A DNA stretch of 64,000 bases from Halorhabdus utahensis DSM 12940. Lineage in GTDB: Archaea > Halobacteriota > Halobacteria > Halobacteriales > Haloarculaceae. Positions 43,085 to 51,737 of the stretch are shown piece by piece. A program made the position numbers and the translations under genes. The notes below the pieces were generated by a model. It worked only from the letters and a program-made list of their open reading frames with translations, was not told where the DNA came from and ran no database searches. Each line of letters opens with the position of its first letter. Positions within the stretch are counted from its first letter, which is position 1. The DNA lies in contig NC_013158.1 of NCBI RefSeq assembly GCF_000023945.1, positions 1,364,001 to 1,428,000 of the forward strand, written 5' to 3'.

Positions 43085-44496
43085 AAGAATATCAGACGAT
43101 CACCGAGGTCAGTGGGCCGCTCGTGTTCGTCGAGACAGACGAGCCGATCGGGTACGACGAGATCGTCGAGATCGAAGTCGGCGACGGCGACACCCGTCGC
43201 GGACAGGTGCTCGAATCGACCAGCGATCACGTCGCGATCCAGGTCTTCGAGTCCACCCAGGGGATCGACCGAGAGTGTTCGGTCCGGTTCCTCGGCGAGA
43301 CGATGAAGATGCCCGTCACCGAGGATCTCCTGGGACGGGTACTCGACGGGACCGGCCGGCCGATCGACGGCGGGCCGGACATCGTGCCCGAGCAGCGCCA
43401 GGACATCGTCGGCGCGGCGATCAACCCCTTCTCCCGGGAGTACCCCCGGGAGTTCATCCAGACGGGGATCTCCGCCATCGACGGCATGAACACCCTCGTC
43501 CGGGGCCAGAAGCTGCCGCTTTTCTCCGGGTCGGGGCTGCCCCACAACGAACTCGCCCTCCAGATCGCCCGGCAGGCCGAAGTGCCCGAGGAGGACGACG
43601 ACGAGGAAAGCGAGTTCGCCGTGATCTTCGCGGCGATGGGGATCACCGCCGAGGAGGCCAACGAGTTCATGGACGACTTCGAGCGTACCGGCGCACTCGA
43701 GCGGTCGGTCGTCTTCATGAACCTCGCGGACGACCCCGCCGTCGAGCGGACGATCACGCCGCGGCTGGCGCTCACCACGGCGGAGTACCTGGCCTTCGAG
43801 AAGGGGTATCACGTCCTGACGATCATGACGGACATGACCAACTACTGTGAGGCCCTCCGGGAGATCGGGGCCGCCCGCGAGGAGGTTCCGGGTCGCCGGG
43901 GCTACCCCGGGTACATGTACACCGACCTGGCGAACCTCTACGAGCGGGCGGGCCGGATCGAGGGCGTCGAGGGGTCGATCACCCAGATCCCGATCCTGAC
44001 GATGCCCAGCGACGACGACACCCACCCGATCCCGGACCTGACAGGGTACATCACCGAGGGCCAGATCTACGTCGATCGTGGCCTCAACAGCCAGGGCGTC
44101 CGGCCGCCGATCTACGTGCCGACCTCGCTATCGCGACTCATGGACGAGGGGATCGGCGAGGGGCTGACCCGCGAGGACCACGGTGACGTCCAGTCACAGC
44201 TGTATGCGGCCTACGCCGAGGCCGAGGACCTGCGTGACCTGGTGAACATCGTCGGTCGCGAAGCACTCAGCGAGCGTGACAACAAGTATCTGGACTTCGG
44301 CGACCGCTTCGAGAGCGAGTTCGTCGACCAGGGCTACGACACCGCCCGGTCGATCGACCAGACGCTGGACATCGCGTGGGATCTGCTCTCGGACCTGCCC
44401 AGAGAGGAACTCAACCGTATCGACGAGGAGTTCATCGAGACCTACTACGACGAGGGGTCGGACGCGACGGTCGAAGCCGCCGAAGCCGACGACTGA
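43081..44496 (+). CDS. atpB: A-type ATP synthase subunit B
   Basis: A 471-residue non-catalytic nucleotide-binding subunit that alternates with A in the head. It lacks a Walker A lysine loop ([25 protein letters not shown] instead), as expected for [27 protein letters not shown] is the diagnostic block. The C-terminus is acidic. It is the last gene of the continuous part of the operon. Confidence 0.97.
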   Translation: MKEYQTITEVSGPLVFVETDEPIGYDEIVEIEVGDGDTRRGQVLESTSDHVAIQVFESTQGIDRECSVRFLGETMKMPVTEDLLGRVLDGTGRPIDGGPDIVPEQRQDIVGAAINPFSREYPREFIQTGISAIDGMNTLVRGQKLPLFSGSGLPHNELALQIARQAEVPEEDDDEESEFAVIFAAMGITAEEANEFMDDFERTGALERSVVFMNLADDPAVERTITPRLALTTAEYLAFEKGYHVLTIMTDMTNYCEALREIGAAREEVPGRRGYPGYMYTDLANLYERAGRIEGVEGSITQIPILTMPSDDDTHPIPDLTGYITEGQIYVDRGLNSQGVRPPIYVPTSLSRLMDEGIGEGLTREDHGDVQSQLYAAYAEAEDLRDLVNIVGREALSERDNKYLDFGDRFESEFVDQGYDTARSIDQTLDIAWDLLSDLPREELNRIDEEFIETYYDEGSDATVEAAEADD

Positions 44497-44523
44497 AGCC
44501 GATCGCGTTTCCGCTCCTCACAC

Positions 44524-44721
44524 ATGGTCGAAGCCGACCCACTCGTTCGCGCCGCCCGGAACGGGTTTCTCGCGACAATTCTTCTGCTGGTCGCCATCGG
44601 TGGCTATCAGTTCGCGACGGGCGGGACCGTCACGACGCCGGTCGTGGCGACGTGGGTCGTCGCCGTCCTCACGTTCTACGCCTCGAAGTACTACTATCGC
44701 CGGCGTGACGACGGTAGCTGA
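44524..44721 (+). CDS. Small two-helix membrane protein downstream of atpB
   Basis: A 65-residue protein with two hydrophobic helices (~12-30 and 38-55) and a positive C-terminus (YYYRRRDDGS). It starts 28 bases after the atpB stop on the same strand, so it may be an accessory of the ATP synthase operon. No family is recognised. The arrangement invites a test whether it is made with the ATP synthase. Confidence 0.65.
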   Translation: MVEADPLVRAARNGFLATILLLVAIGGYQFATGGTVTTPVVATWVVAVLTFYASKYYYRRRDDGS

Positions 44722-44740
44722 CGGCGAGGGCCGACCCAAC

Positions 44741-44749
44741 GGTTTTGCA
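44741..44749 (+). promoter_or_regulatory. TATA-like box before the Brp/Blh gene
   Basis: GGTTTTGCA is centred about 27 bases ahead of the GTG at 44772. It supports a separate leaderless transcript and the GTG as start rather than TTG at 44745. Confidence 0.4.
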
Positions 44750-44771
44750 CCTGCCCATCGAGTTCGAACGC

Positions 44772-45824
44772 GTGCAACAGCCGACCGAGCGGGGCGGGTT
44801 CGACGGGTCGGTGGCCGCCAGCCTCGGGGTCTTCCTCCGGTGGACCGGGTGGCTGCCGCTACTCGCACTCGCCGTCGTCGTCCCACTCCTCGCCCCGCTA
44901 CCGGAGTCCGTCCGCTACCTCCCGCTGGTCGCGAGCGTCGTGGTCTTTGGCCTGCCCCACGGCGCGCTGGACTACGTCGCCCTGCCGCGGGCACTGTCCG
45001 GCCGGGTTGATGCGCGGGGACTCACGATCGTGGGCGTCCTCTATGCAATTCTCGGCGGGGGCTACCTCGTGGCGTGGCTGATCGTACCCGTCCCGGCCGC
45101 CGTGGTGTTCATCGCGCTGACGTGGTTCCACTGGGGGCAGGGCGAGTTGTTCGTGCTCCGGGACGCCTTCGGCGGCGGCCACCTCGACGATCGCATCCAG
45201 CAGGCGCTGACGACGGTGGTCCGCGGCGGATTGCCGATGGCGGTTCCGCTGGTCGGGTTTCCCGAGCGGTATCTGGCCGTCCTCGAAACCTTCGTCGAGC
45301 CCTTCGGCGGGTCGATCGGGTCGGCGTGGCTGTTCGAGCCGAGCGGGCAAGCGATCGTAGCGGTCGGGTTCGGGCTGGTGACCGTCGTGACGCTGTGGCG
45401 CGGGTGGCGGCTGGCGAAGGCGAACGGTCGTCGGCAGAGCGACAACGGCGGTTGGCGACTCGACGCGGCCGAGACGGCACTGCTTTGGGTGTTTTTCCTC
45501 CTCGTCGAGCCAGTGCTCGCCATCGGGGCGTACTTCTGTCTGTGGCACTCGCTGCGTCACATCGTCCGGGTCGGACTGCTCGACGAGCGGACAGTCTCCG
45601 CGCTTTCGGCTGGCGAGTGGCTCCGGCCGGCCGGACGGCTGGCGGTCGAGGCGTTGCCGACGACGCTCGCTGCCGGCGGTTTCCTGTGGGCGCTGTACGT
45701 CCTGACGCCGGCGAGCGAGGGGGTCGCGAGCGCGATCGGGGTCTACCTCGTTGGCATCGCCGTCCTGACCCTGCCCCACGTGGTGATCGTCACCTGGATC
45801 GACCGTGAGCAAGGGTTCTGGTGA
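44772..45824 (+). CDS. blh: Brp/Blh beta-carotene 15,15'-dioxygenase
   Basis: A 350-residue polytopic membrane enzyme that splits beta-carotene into two retinals, the rhodopsin chromophore. The family histidines are visible: FGLPHGALDY, WFHWGQGE, LWHSLRHIVR and LPHVVIVTW, an iron-binding set. The gene is placed between atpB and atpD, so retinal supply and ATP synthase genes are neighbours; no opsin is in the window. GTG at 44772 is chosen from the TATA position; the longer form from TTG 44745 adds nine residues. Confidence 0.88.
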   Translation: MQQPTERGGFDGSVAASLGVFLRWTGWLPLLALAVVVPLLAPLPESVRYLPLVASVVVFGLPHGALDYVALPRALSGRVDARGLTIVGVLYAILGGGYLVAWLIVPVPAAVVFIALTWFHWGQGELFVLRDAFGGGHLDDRIQQALTTVVRGGLPMAVPLVGFPERYLAVLETFVEPFGGSIGSAWLFEPSGQAIVAVGFGLVTVVTLWRGWRLAKANGRRQSDNGGWRLDAAETALLWVFFLLVEPVLAIGAYFCLWHSLRHIVRVGLLDERTVSALSAGEWLRPAGRLAVEALPTTLAAGGFLWALYVLTPASEGVASAIGVYLVGIAVLTLPHVVIVTWIDREQGFW

Positions 45825-45867
45825 GGCGTTACGTGGGTGGATTCGGATATGCAGGCCCGACTGTGAA

Positions 45868-46129
45868 CAGCATGAAAGCCCCGAGCCGTTCGAGTCGGGA
45901 GGCTCGTTGCGCGCTTCCCTCGCTTCGCTCGGTCCAGTGCTTACGTCGCCCGCCGTCCCCGAACGGCTCGCCCCTTTCAGTCCCACCCGCGTGTCCTGGC
46001 TGGGCAGCCGAAACGGGTGGGACTGAAAGGGGCCGCTCGCTCGACCTGGCCCGGACGAAGTAAGGACCGCAACGGAGTGAGGACCGCAGCGAGTCCCGGA
46101 CAGTCGAGCGAGCGGGGGCTTTCATGCTG
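45868..46129. repeat. Four-way-junction palindromic element, copy 2
   Basis: Outer stem 45868-45882/46115-46129 (CAGCATGAAAGCCCC, fully complementary); hairpin 1, 45883-45892/45960-45969 (GAGCCGTTCG); hairpin 2, 45970-45989/46014-46033 (20 perfect pairs starting GCCCCTTTCAGTCCC); hairpin 3, 46033-46045/46103-46115 (CCGCTCGCTCGAC). Stems abut or share an end base, leaving no junction bases unpaired. It shares only hairpin 2 and the inner half of the outer stem (GAAAGCCCC) with the copy at 3749; stems 1 and 3 differ but remain paired. It occupies most of the 398-base gap between the Brp/Blh gene and atpD. Confidence 0.88.
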
Positions 46130-46190
46130 GTCTCATATCTGTCAGACCTAAAGTAGCGTATCAGAGCTCTATCTCATACCGACTGAAAAG

Positions 46191-46199
46191 CGTTAACTG
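46191..46199 (+). promoter_or_regulatory. TATA box of atpD
   Basis: GCGTTAACT lies 24-32 bases before the atpD ATG (46223), so atpD has its own leaderless-type promoter just beyond the palindromic element. Confidence 0.45.
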
Positions 46200-46222
46200 A
46201 GTGGCTCGGTTATCGGGTGGTA

Positions 46223-46900
46223 ATGGCCCAGGACGTCAAGCCGACGCGAAAGAACCTCATGCAGATCGAGGACCGGATCGAACTCTCCGAGCGGGGCCAC
46301 GACACGCTCGAGCAGAAGCGTGACGGCCTCATCATGGAGTTCATGGACATCCTCGACCAGGCCCAGAACGTCCGTGCGGATCTCGAAGAGACCTACGACC
46401 GCGCCCAGGCCCGCATCGACATGGCGCGGGCGATGGAGGGCGACGTCGCGGTGCGAGGCGCGGCGGCGGCCTTGAAGGAACACCCCGAGATCACCACCCA
46501 GTCGAAGAACATCATGGGCGTCGTCGTCCCCCAGATCGAATCGACGAAGGTGCGCAAGAGTCTGGACGAACGCGGGTACGGCGTCCTCGGGACGAGCGCC
46601 CGGATCGACGAGGTCGCCGAGGCCTACGAGGAACTCTTAGAACAGATCATTCTCGCTGCGGAAGTCGAGACCGCGATGAAGGAACTGCTCGACGAGATCG
46701 AGACCACGAAGCGGCGTGTCAACGCCCTGGAGTTCACGCTGTTGCCCGATCTCCGATCGAGTCAGGACTACATCGAGCAGAAACTCGAAGAGCAGGAACG
46801 CGAAGAGATCTTCCGGATGAAAAAGATCAAAGCCAACAAGGAAGCCGAGGAGAAGGCCGAGCGCGAGGCCGAAGAGGACGCCGAATCCGCGTCTGCGTGA
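46223..46900 (+). CDS. atpD: A-type ATP synthase subunit D
   Basis: A 225-residue central rotor shaft subunit made of two long helices (~10-75 and ~125-205) around a small domain. It starts [40 protein letters not shown], the classic D-subunit N-terminus (K-x-L-x-x-L/KRDGL). The Lys/Glu-rich tail is haloarchaeal. It is separated from atpB by 1.7 kb containing two other genes and a repeat element and has its own promoter. The upstream GTG at 46217 is less likely than ATG. Confidence 0.95.
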   Translation: MAQDVKPTRKNLMQIEDRIELSERGHDTLEQKRDGLIMEFMDILDQAQNVRADLEETYDRAQARIDMARAMEGDVAVRGAAAALKEHPEITTQSKNIMGVVVPQIESTKVRKSLDERGYGVLGTSARIDEVAEAYEELLEQIILAAEVETAMKELLDEIETTKRRVNALEFTLLPDLRSSQDYIEQKLEEQEREEIFRMKKIKANKEAEEKAEREAEEDAESASA

Positions 46901-46988
46901 GGGCTTCGGAACTCAGTTGCGGTATCGAGTGGCAGTTGGCGTGTTATCAACCCCCATAGCTATTGCGCACGGCATCGTAGCCCTCAGT

Positions 46989-48110
46989 ATGGACGAGGAT
47001 CGCGACTGGGCGGCGGTTCTCGGCGTCAGGAGTGCGGAAGTCGATTCGGTCCTCGCGGCGTTCGAGGAGAGCGTCTTCGAGGGGCGGCGCTACCGCCACC
47101 TCTCGGCTGCCCGCCACGGGATCGAGCGCGGAACGGCGATCGTCGACGGGACCGTGATCCGTGGGTTTCCGTCGATCCCGCGGACGCTTGTGCTCGACCC
47201 GGGGATCGTCGAGCACTTCGACGGGCGAGTGACGATCGAGGAGAAACGCAACGGGTACAACGTCCGCGTCGCCCGGATCGACGGCGACGTCCTGGGGTTC
47301 ACCCGGAGCGGATACGTCTGTCCGTACACCACCAGCAAAGTCAGGGAGCTACTCGACCCCGACTCGTTTTTCGACGCCAATCCCGAGCGCATGCTCTGTG
47401 GCGAGTTGATCGGCCCGGAGAACCCCTACACGCCACACGAGTATCCCGACGTCGAGTCCGCGGCTTTCGAGGTGTTCGACGTCCGCGATCGAGAGACGGG
47501 CCGGCCATTGGCGGTCGATCACCGGCGGGACCTCTGTGCGCGCCACGACCTGGCGACGGTTCCCGCGTTCGGCGAGTGCGATCCGGTGGAGGCGGCCGAG
47601 GCCGTCCGGGAGGTGATCGCCGACCTGGACCGGGCAGGCAAAGAAGGGGTCGTGATGCAGTCGATGGACGGTACCCGGCAGCTGAAGTACACGACCTCGG
47701 CGACGCATCGAGCCGATTTGGAACACGCGTTCTCGCTCCCCTTCGACTACGGGCGGGACTTCGTCTTTCCGCGGGTTCTCCGGGAGGTGTTCCAGGCCGT
47801 CGAGCTGGATCGAACGAGGGGCGAGTCCCGCCAGCGAGCCCAGGAACTCGGGGAGTCGATCCTCTTGCCCGCGGTCGAAACCGTCAGGGCGGTCGAGCGC
47901 GGCGAGACTGTGGGGGAGGAACACACCGTCCGGGACGACCCTGCCGTGATCGAGGCACTCCTCTCGCACTTGCAGGAAATGGGCATCAAGCTCGAAATCC
48001 AGCAGGATCGAGACGAGAACGGCGAGCGCGTCGTCTCGTTCGTGAAAGTATCACAGTCGACCCGTGACAACGTCGAAAACTATCTCGACGGACAGGTGAT
48101 CGACGAGTGA
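46989..48110 (+). CDS. ATP-dependent RNA ligase (archaeal Rnl3/Pab1020 type)
   Basis: A 373-residue nucleotidyltransferase that seals 5'-phosphate and 3'-OH RNA ends. The nucleophile is Lys86 in IEEKRNGYNVRVA (motif I KxNG). Motif III-like MLCGELIGPENPY, motif IV KEGVVMQ and motif V QLKYTT follow, and the C-terminal helical dimerisation domain of the Pab1020 family is present (~250-373). Suggested roles are RNA circularisation or repair. It starts at ATG 46989; longer in-frame options have no support. Confidence 0.88.
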   Translation: MDEDRDWAAVLGVRSAEVDSVLAAFEESVFEGRRYRHLSAARHGIERGTAIVDGTVIRGFPSIPRTLVLDPGIVEHFDGRVTIEEKRNGYNVRVARIDGDVLGFTRSGYVCPYTTSKVRELLDPDSFFDANPERMLCGELIGPENPYTPHEYPDVESAAFEVFDVRDRETGRPLAVDHRRDLCARHDLATVPAFGECDPVEAAEAVREVIADLDRAGKEGVVMQSMDGTRQLKYTTSATHRADLEHAFSLPFDYGRDFVFPRVLREVFQAVELDRTRGESRQRAQELGESILLPAVETVRAVERGETVGEEHTVRDDPAVIEALLSHLQEMGIKLEIQQDRDENGERVVSFVKVSQSTRDNVENYLDGQVIDE

Positions 48111-48137
48111 GCGAGCGTGGCTATCGCTTGGGTGCGA

Positions 48138-49979
48138 TCAGTGGACGGCAGCCGCTTCCTCGCCGAGGATCGACGCGAGGACTGCCTCGGGATCCTCGCT
48201 GGGTTCGTTGTTCAACAGGACGTCGATCGGCAGCGTCGGCGCGCCGCTGACGAGGTTTTCGAGGATCACAAGTCGCTCGCGGGCACGGGAGAGTCCAACG
48301 TAGAAGACCCGGCGCTCGTTGTCGGTCAGCGTCGGGACCGGATCGGTGTGTTTGGTGAACTCATCGACAGCGGGCACGTCGATCTCGTTGCGCTCGACGG
48401 TCGCGGCCATCTGCTCGACGACCTTCTCGGTGAGGTCGGTCGCGACGAAGACGTGATCGGCCTCCCGACCCTTCGCGCTGTGGATCGTGCCGAGGCGAAC
48501 CCGGCCAGGGTCCATCCCCTCGTAGTCGCCGGCGAAGTACGCGTCGATCGTCTGTTCCTGGAAGCTGGTGACTTTCCGAACCATGTCGGCGGCAGCCGGC
48601 GGTTCCGGCAGGAACGGCGCGTGATCGCGGATGAGATCCGGCTCGACCTCGATCTCGGTGAGGTCGTCCGTCTCGGCGGCCTCCTGGCGATCTTCGAGAT
48701 CGTCGAAGAGATCGTCGCGTTCGCCGGTACCGAACGCCGTGTCTTCGAGCATGTCCGCGAGCCGTCGCCCCTCCAGAGCCGTCAGGGGTTCGTCCGCCGC
48801 GAGGGCCTCGATCCCGTTGACGTAGTCCGTAAGGCGATCGGTCCACATCCGCTGGTCGGTCATCGTCCGGAAGGGGATGCCCTCGTCGATGAACTCGTCG
48901 ATGAACTGGAACATCTGGTAGCGCGCCCGGAACAACACCATGATGGTGCCGTCGTCCTCCTCGACGGTCCCCCGGACGTTCCGGACGAGATCGAGCATCG
49001 AGGGGTTCCGGACGGCCTCGACGTTGCCCCCCTGCTTGCGCGGCGAGAGGTTCTTCTCCTGGCGCTGGTCGATGTGGGTGACCTCGCGCTGGACGACCTC
49101 CAGGATCTCCGAGGGAAGTCGATGTGAGGTGTCGAGGATGACGTCCTCGCCCTCCTCTTCGAGCAGCAGGTTGGGGTCGGCTCCCTGCCAGGCGTAGACG
49201 ACCTGGTCGTCGTCGCCCGCGATCAGTGCGTGGTCGACGTGGGCTTTCCACTCCTCGTAGACGTCGTATTGCAGCGTCGTGATGTCCTGAAACTCGTCGA
49301 TCGCGAGGTAATCGACGCTGGGGAGCAGCGAGCGCTGTTTGACGCGTTCGAGCATGTCGGCGAACCCGACCAGCCCGTGTTCGCCCTTATACGACCGCCA
49401 GGCGCGGATGACCTCCGGGACGTCGATCCGGTCGTCATCACTGGGCCACGTCGGGGTGTACTTGTTGCCCGTCTGGGCGTTCTCGTCGATCTCCGGCGGC
49501 AGTCGGACCTTCTCGTCGTTCCACTTGAAGGGGACGTCGTACCAATCGGCGACGTCCCGGCGAGTGCGCTGGAGCCACTGGCTCGTGGCGATGATCTTGT
49601 TGCCGATGGTCGTCGAACGGGCCGTCCGCCGTCGGCCACCCTCGTACTGGTCTTCGTACTCGATGCCGTACTCCTCGGCGAACTCCTGTTTGTCGGACTC
49701 GCCCACGACGTCGCCACGCGAGAGGTTCAACAGTTCGTAGGCCTTGGCGTGCATCGTACAGACGTTGCCCTTGAGCGAGCGGGGCGAGACGTCGAGTCGC
49801 TCGGCCAGCCGTTCACGGACCTCGGCAGCAGCAGCCCGGGTGTAGGAGACGACGAGGACGTCCCGAACGTCGACATCGTCGTCTTCGAGGAGTTCCTCGA
49901 CGCGGTCGAGCAACGCCGTCGTCTTCCCGCTGCCAGGCCCGCCGAATAATCTAGTTACCTTCGAGGTCGGTTCGGTCAT
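48138..49979 (-). CDS. UvrD/Rep-type superfamily 1 helicase
   Basis: A 613-residue 3'-5' DNA helicase. Motif I is RLFGGPGSGKTTALLDRVEELL, motif II YLAIDEFQDIT (DEFQ, the UvrD/Rep form), motif III GDDDQVVYAWQGA, and LGTIHSAKGREADHVFVATD and FYVGLSRARERLVILE are motifs V and VI. A role in repair or recombination is expected. It is convergent with the RNA ligase gene, with 27 bases between stops. It ends with a short tail (SILGEEAAAVH) and no nuclease domain. Confidence 0.93.
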   Translation of the reverse strand: MTEPTSKVTRLFGGPGSGKTTALLDRVEELLEDDDVDVRDVLVVSYTRAAAAEVRERLAERLDVSPRSLKGNVCTMHAKAYELLNLSRGDVVGESDKQEFAEEYGIEYEDQYEGGRRRTARSTTIGNKIIATSQWLQRTRRDVADWYDVPFKWNDEKVRLPPEIDENAQTGNKYTPTWPSDDDRIDVPEVIRAWRSYKGEHGLVGFADMLERVKQRSLLPSVDYLAIDEFQDITTLQYDVYEEWKAHVDHALIAGDDDQVVYAWQGADPNLLLEEEGEDVILDTSHRLPSEILEVVQREVTHIDQRQEKNLSPRKQGGNVEAVRNPSMLDLVRNVRGTVEEDDGTIMVLFRARYQMFQFIDEFIDEGIPFRTMTDQRMWTDRLTDYVNGIEALAADEPLTALEGRRLADMLEDTAFGTGERDDLFDDLEDRQEAAETDDLTEIEVEPDLIRDHAPFLPEPPAAADMVRKVTSFQEQTIDAYFAGDYEGMDPGRVRLGTIHSAKGREADHVFVATDLTEKVVEQMAATVERNEIDVPAVDEFTKHTDPVPTLTDNERRVFYVGLSRARERLVILENLVSGAPTLPIDVLLNNEPSEDPEAVLASILGEEAAAVH

Positions 49980-50054
49980 TGCACAGTAACTAGGACTGGT
50001 GCCTCATAAGCGACGTGACTTTTCTCCGGCCCTGCCAGCGGCGTTCAACGGTGG

Positions 50055-50357
50055 CTACCGATACAGCGAGACGTACAACATGGCGAAGCCGATGATGAAC
50101 GGAACGGTCTGGGCCATGTCGAAAAACAGCCGGGCGCGGGGGGCCGGCTGGGTGGTGAACATCTGTGAGACGATGTTACTGACCGCCACCCCCATACTGA
50201 TGAACGCGAAGCCGATGAACGCGTATTGGAGTCGCTCGCTTCGTCGTTTCTGGTAGGCCTGAAAGCTGATGAGCGTGATCCCGAGCGTGAGCCCGAACAG
50301 CACGAGCCGTAACAACACCAGCGCCCCCTGTCCGTACTGCACCACGGTGTCGACCAT
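50055..50357 (-). CDS. Haloarchaeal three-helix membrane protein (DUF7521-like)
   Basis: A 100-residue membrane protein with three helices (about 10-28, 40-62, 76-98). Its pairing with a winged-helix regulator gene on the same strand just upstream is seen in many haloarchaea, where the membrane partner is called DUF7521 (from memory). This suggests that the regulator and membrane protein work together, perhaps sensing the membrane. The gap between the two genes is 72 bases. Confidence 0.72.
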   Translation of the reverse strand: MVDTVVQYGQGALVLLRLVLFGLTLGITLISFQAYQKRRSERLQYAFIGFAFISMGVAVSNIVSQMFTTQPAPRARLFFDMAQTVPFIIGFAMLYVSLYR

Positions 50358-50429
50358 AGTACACTCACCTCCCGATTGACAACCTCACTATATTAAGGTA
50401 CTCAAAATGCTGCGAACGGCGAGCCCTGC

Positions 50430-50780
50430 TCACTCCAGGTTGAGATCGTCCCAGAGTTGACTGAACCGGTCTGGCAGGTTCTCCGAGCGATAGATGCGAA
50501 CCTGGTATTCGTCGTCTTCGAGTCGGATGACCGTACTTTCGAAGTTCGACTCGTAGACCTTGTAGTGGTTGCCGTCTTCGGCAACGCTTGTCTGGTCGGA
50601 AACCAGCTCGTGCTCCTCGAGGATCTCGAGGCGACGATAGACTGTCGGCAGCGACAACTCGAGTTCCTCGCTCAGTTGTTTGGCCGACTTGGGTGACTGA
50701 CTGACTGCCGCCAGTACCTCGCGCGCGTGTTGATCCCCGATCGTGTCCAGCACCTCTTCGATGGGGCGTTTTTCGTCCAC
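50430..50780 (-). CDS. Winged-helix transcriptional regulator (ArsR-like)
   Basis: A 116-residue DNA-binding protein. The winged helix covers ~5-85: IEEVLDTIGDQHAREVLAAVSQSPKSAKQLSEELELSLPTVYRRLEILEEHELV is a clean helix-turn-helix with recognition helix LPTVYRRLEIL, followed by a wing (DGNHYKVYES). The C-terminus has an acidic beta/helix region (RSENLPDRFSQLWDDLNLE). There is no metal-binding cysteine pair. It precedes the membrane protein gene and may regulate it. Confidence 0.88.
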   Translation of the reverse strand: MDEKRPIEEVLDTIGDQHAREVLAAVSQSPKSAKQLSEELELSLPTVYRRLEILEEHELVSDQTSVAEDGNHYKVYESNFESTVIRLEDDEYQVRIYRSENLPDRFSQLWDDLNLE

Positions 50781-50883
50781 TGACAGGGAGTATTCTGGCA
50801 GTGCTCAAAAATGTTGGGAGACACGACGCGGATCGCCGCACGGCGGCGATCCCGTCAAACAGCCCACATTCGAGGGGCCAGGC

Positions 50884-51069
50884 CTAGCTCGATCTCGCCG
50901 GCGACCACTCACATACCGAGCATTGTGTGGCGGTGGTCTCGTGTAACCCGCCACACTCGGGACATTGCTTTTTGTTATAGCTCTCGTCCCATCCGACCGC
51001 GTCCGTTTCGTGCCCACGCTGGGCGAGGAACTGGTCGATCACGTCGTCAGTGCTCGGTGCGGTCGCCAT
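50884..51069 (-). CDS. Small zinc-finger protein, HVO_0416-like
   Basis: A 61-residue protein with N-terminal STDDVIDQFLAQRGHETDAVGWDESYNKKQ and then CPECGGLHETTATQCSVCEW, a CxxC...CxxC zinc ribbon, and a short tail. The sequence closely recalls the haloarchaeal HVO_0416 zinc-finger family (recalled, not searched). Such micro-proteins may regulate transcription or translation. ATG at 51069 gives the family N-terminus; a longer form starting at 51135 is unlikely. Confidence 0.8.
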   Translation of the reverse strand: MATAPSTDDVIDQFLAQRGHETDAVGWDESYNKKQCPECGGLHETTATQCSVCEWSPARSS

Positions 51070-51186
51070 ACATGACATGGTATACCACACCAGCATATAG
51101 GTTTGTTGGTTTAGACAGGTGTTACCATACCGCAATAGAGCACTCGAATGGCGTGACTTTTGATGGGTGCTCGCGTATGCAGTGGT

Positions 51187-51534
51187 ATGTCATCCCGTGA
51201 GCGGCGGCAGGGGGGATCCGATTCGGGGAACCGAAAGCATCTCGCGGACATCCTGCCGATCGACCGGGCTGCGATCGAATCGCTGAGTTGGGCACTCGGC
51301 ACGCGCGTGACGGGTGCTGGTGCGACCCGGCTGTTCGAGGCGGCCAATCCGTCGACCAGGAGTACGCTTTCGGTCTTCGAAGCCACTGAATACACCTGTA
51401 TCGTCCGATTCCGGACGCCTGTCGGCCGCGAGAAGTTCTTCGGTGTCGCCGCTTCGGATCTTCGGCCAATGCTTGAAGAACTACTCGAGCATGAAGACTG
51501 GCAATCGCGGGACGGACAGATCGAGAACGTGTAG
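51187..51534 (+). CDS. Unrecognised protein beside the CRISPR array
   Basis: A 115-residue protein with a polar N-terminus (MSSRERRQGGSDSGNRKHLADILPIDRAA) and a compact domain (~28-105) with the pattern TGAGATRLFEAANPSTRSTLSVFEATEYTCIVRFRTPVGREKFFGV. It looks alpha/beta and has no catalytic signature that I can see. It is divergent from the zinc-finger gene and points toward the old end of the CRISPR array 70 bases away. Start ATG at 51187 is preferred to 51160. Could be a chromosomal gene of unrelated function. Confidence 0.6.
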   Translation: MSSRERRQGGSDSGNRKHLADILPIDRAAIESLSWALGTRVTGAGATRLFEAANPSTRSTLSVFEATEYTCIVRFRTPVGREKFFGVAASDLRPMLEELLEHEDWQSRDGQIENV

Positions 51535-51606
51535 GGTTCGGTTGCAATCAGAGTGATATTCCCGGGTGGTCGGAAACGCCATTCCGTCACAGTGCTGGTG
51601 TTGGAG

Positions 51607-51700
51607 GTATTCGCCCCACGAAAGTCCGCCCTGAACTTGTGGACTGCGCCGATGTTTCTCCCTCGTCTGGTTCCAACCCAACAAAGGGTCCTGCTGAAAC
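51607..51700. repeat. Two decayed CRISPR repeats at the trailer end
   Basis: 51607-51636 matches the array repeat at about 20 of 30 positions (CCCCACGAAAGTCCGCCCTG core); 51670-51700 is closer but carries a one-base insertion (core CAACCCAACAAAGGGTCC). Their 63- and 68-base spacing equals one repeat plus one spacer, so they are former array units. Decay increases away from the array. Confidence 0.75.
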
Positions 51701-51737
51701 ACGATCACGGCGACGACCACGACCACAGTCACGCCGA

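Noticed and set aside
41321-44496. Inteins in atpA or atpB, known from some archaea
   Set aside because: Both subunits have normal lengths and uninterrupted motifs.
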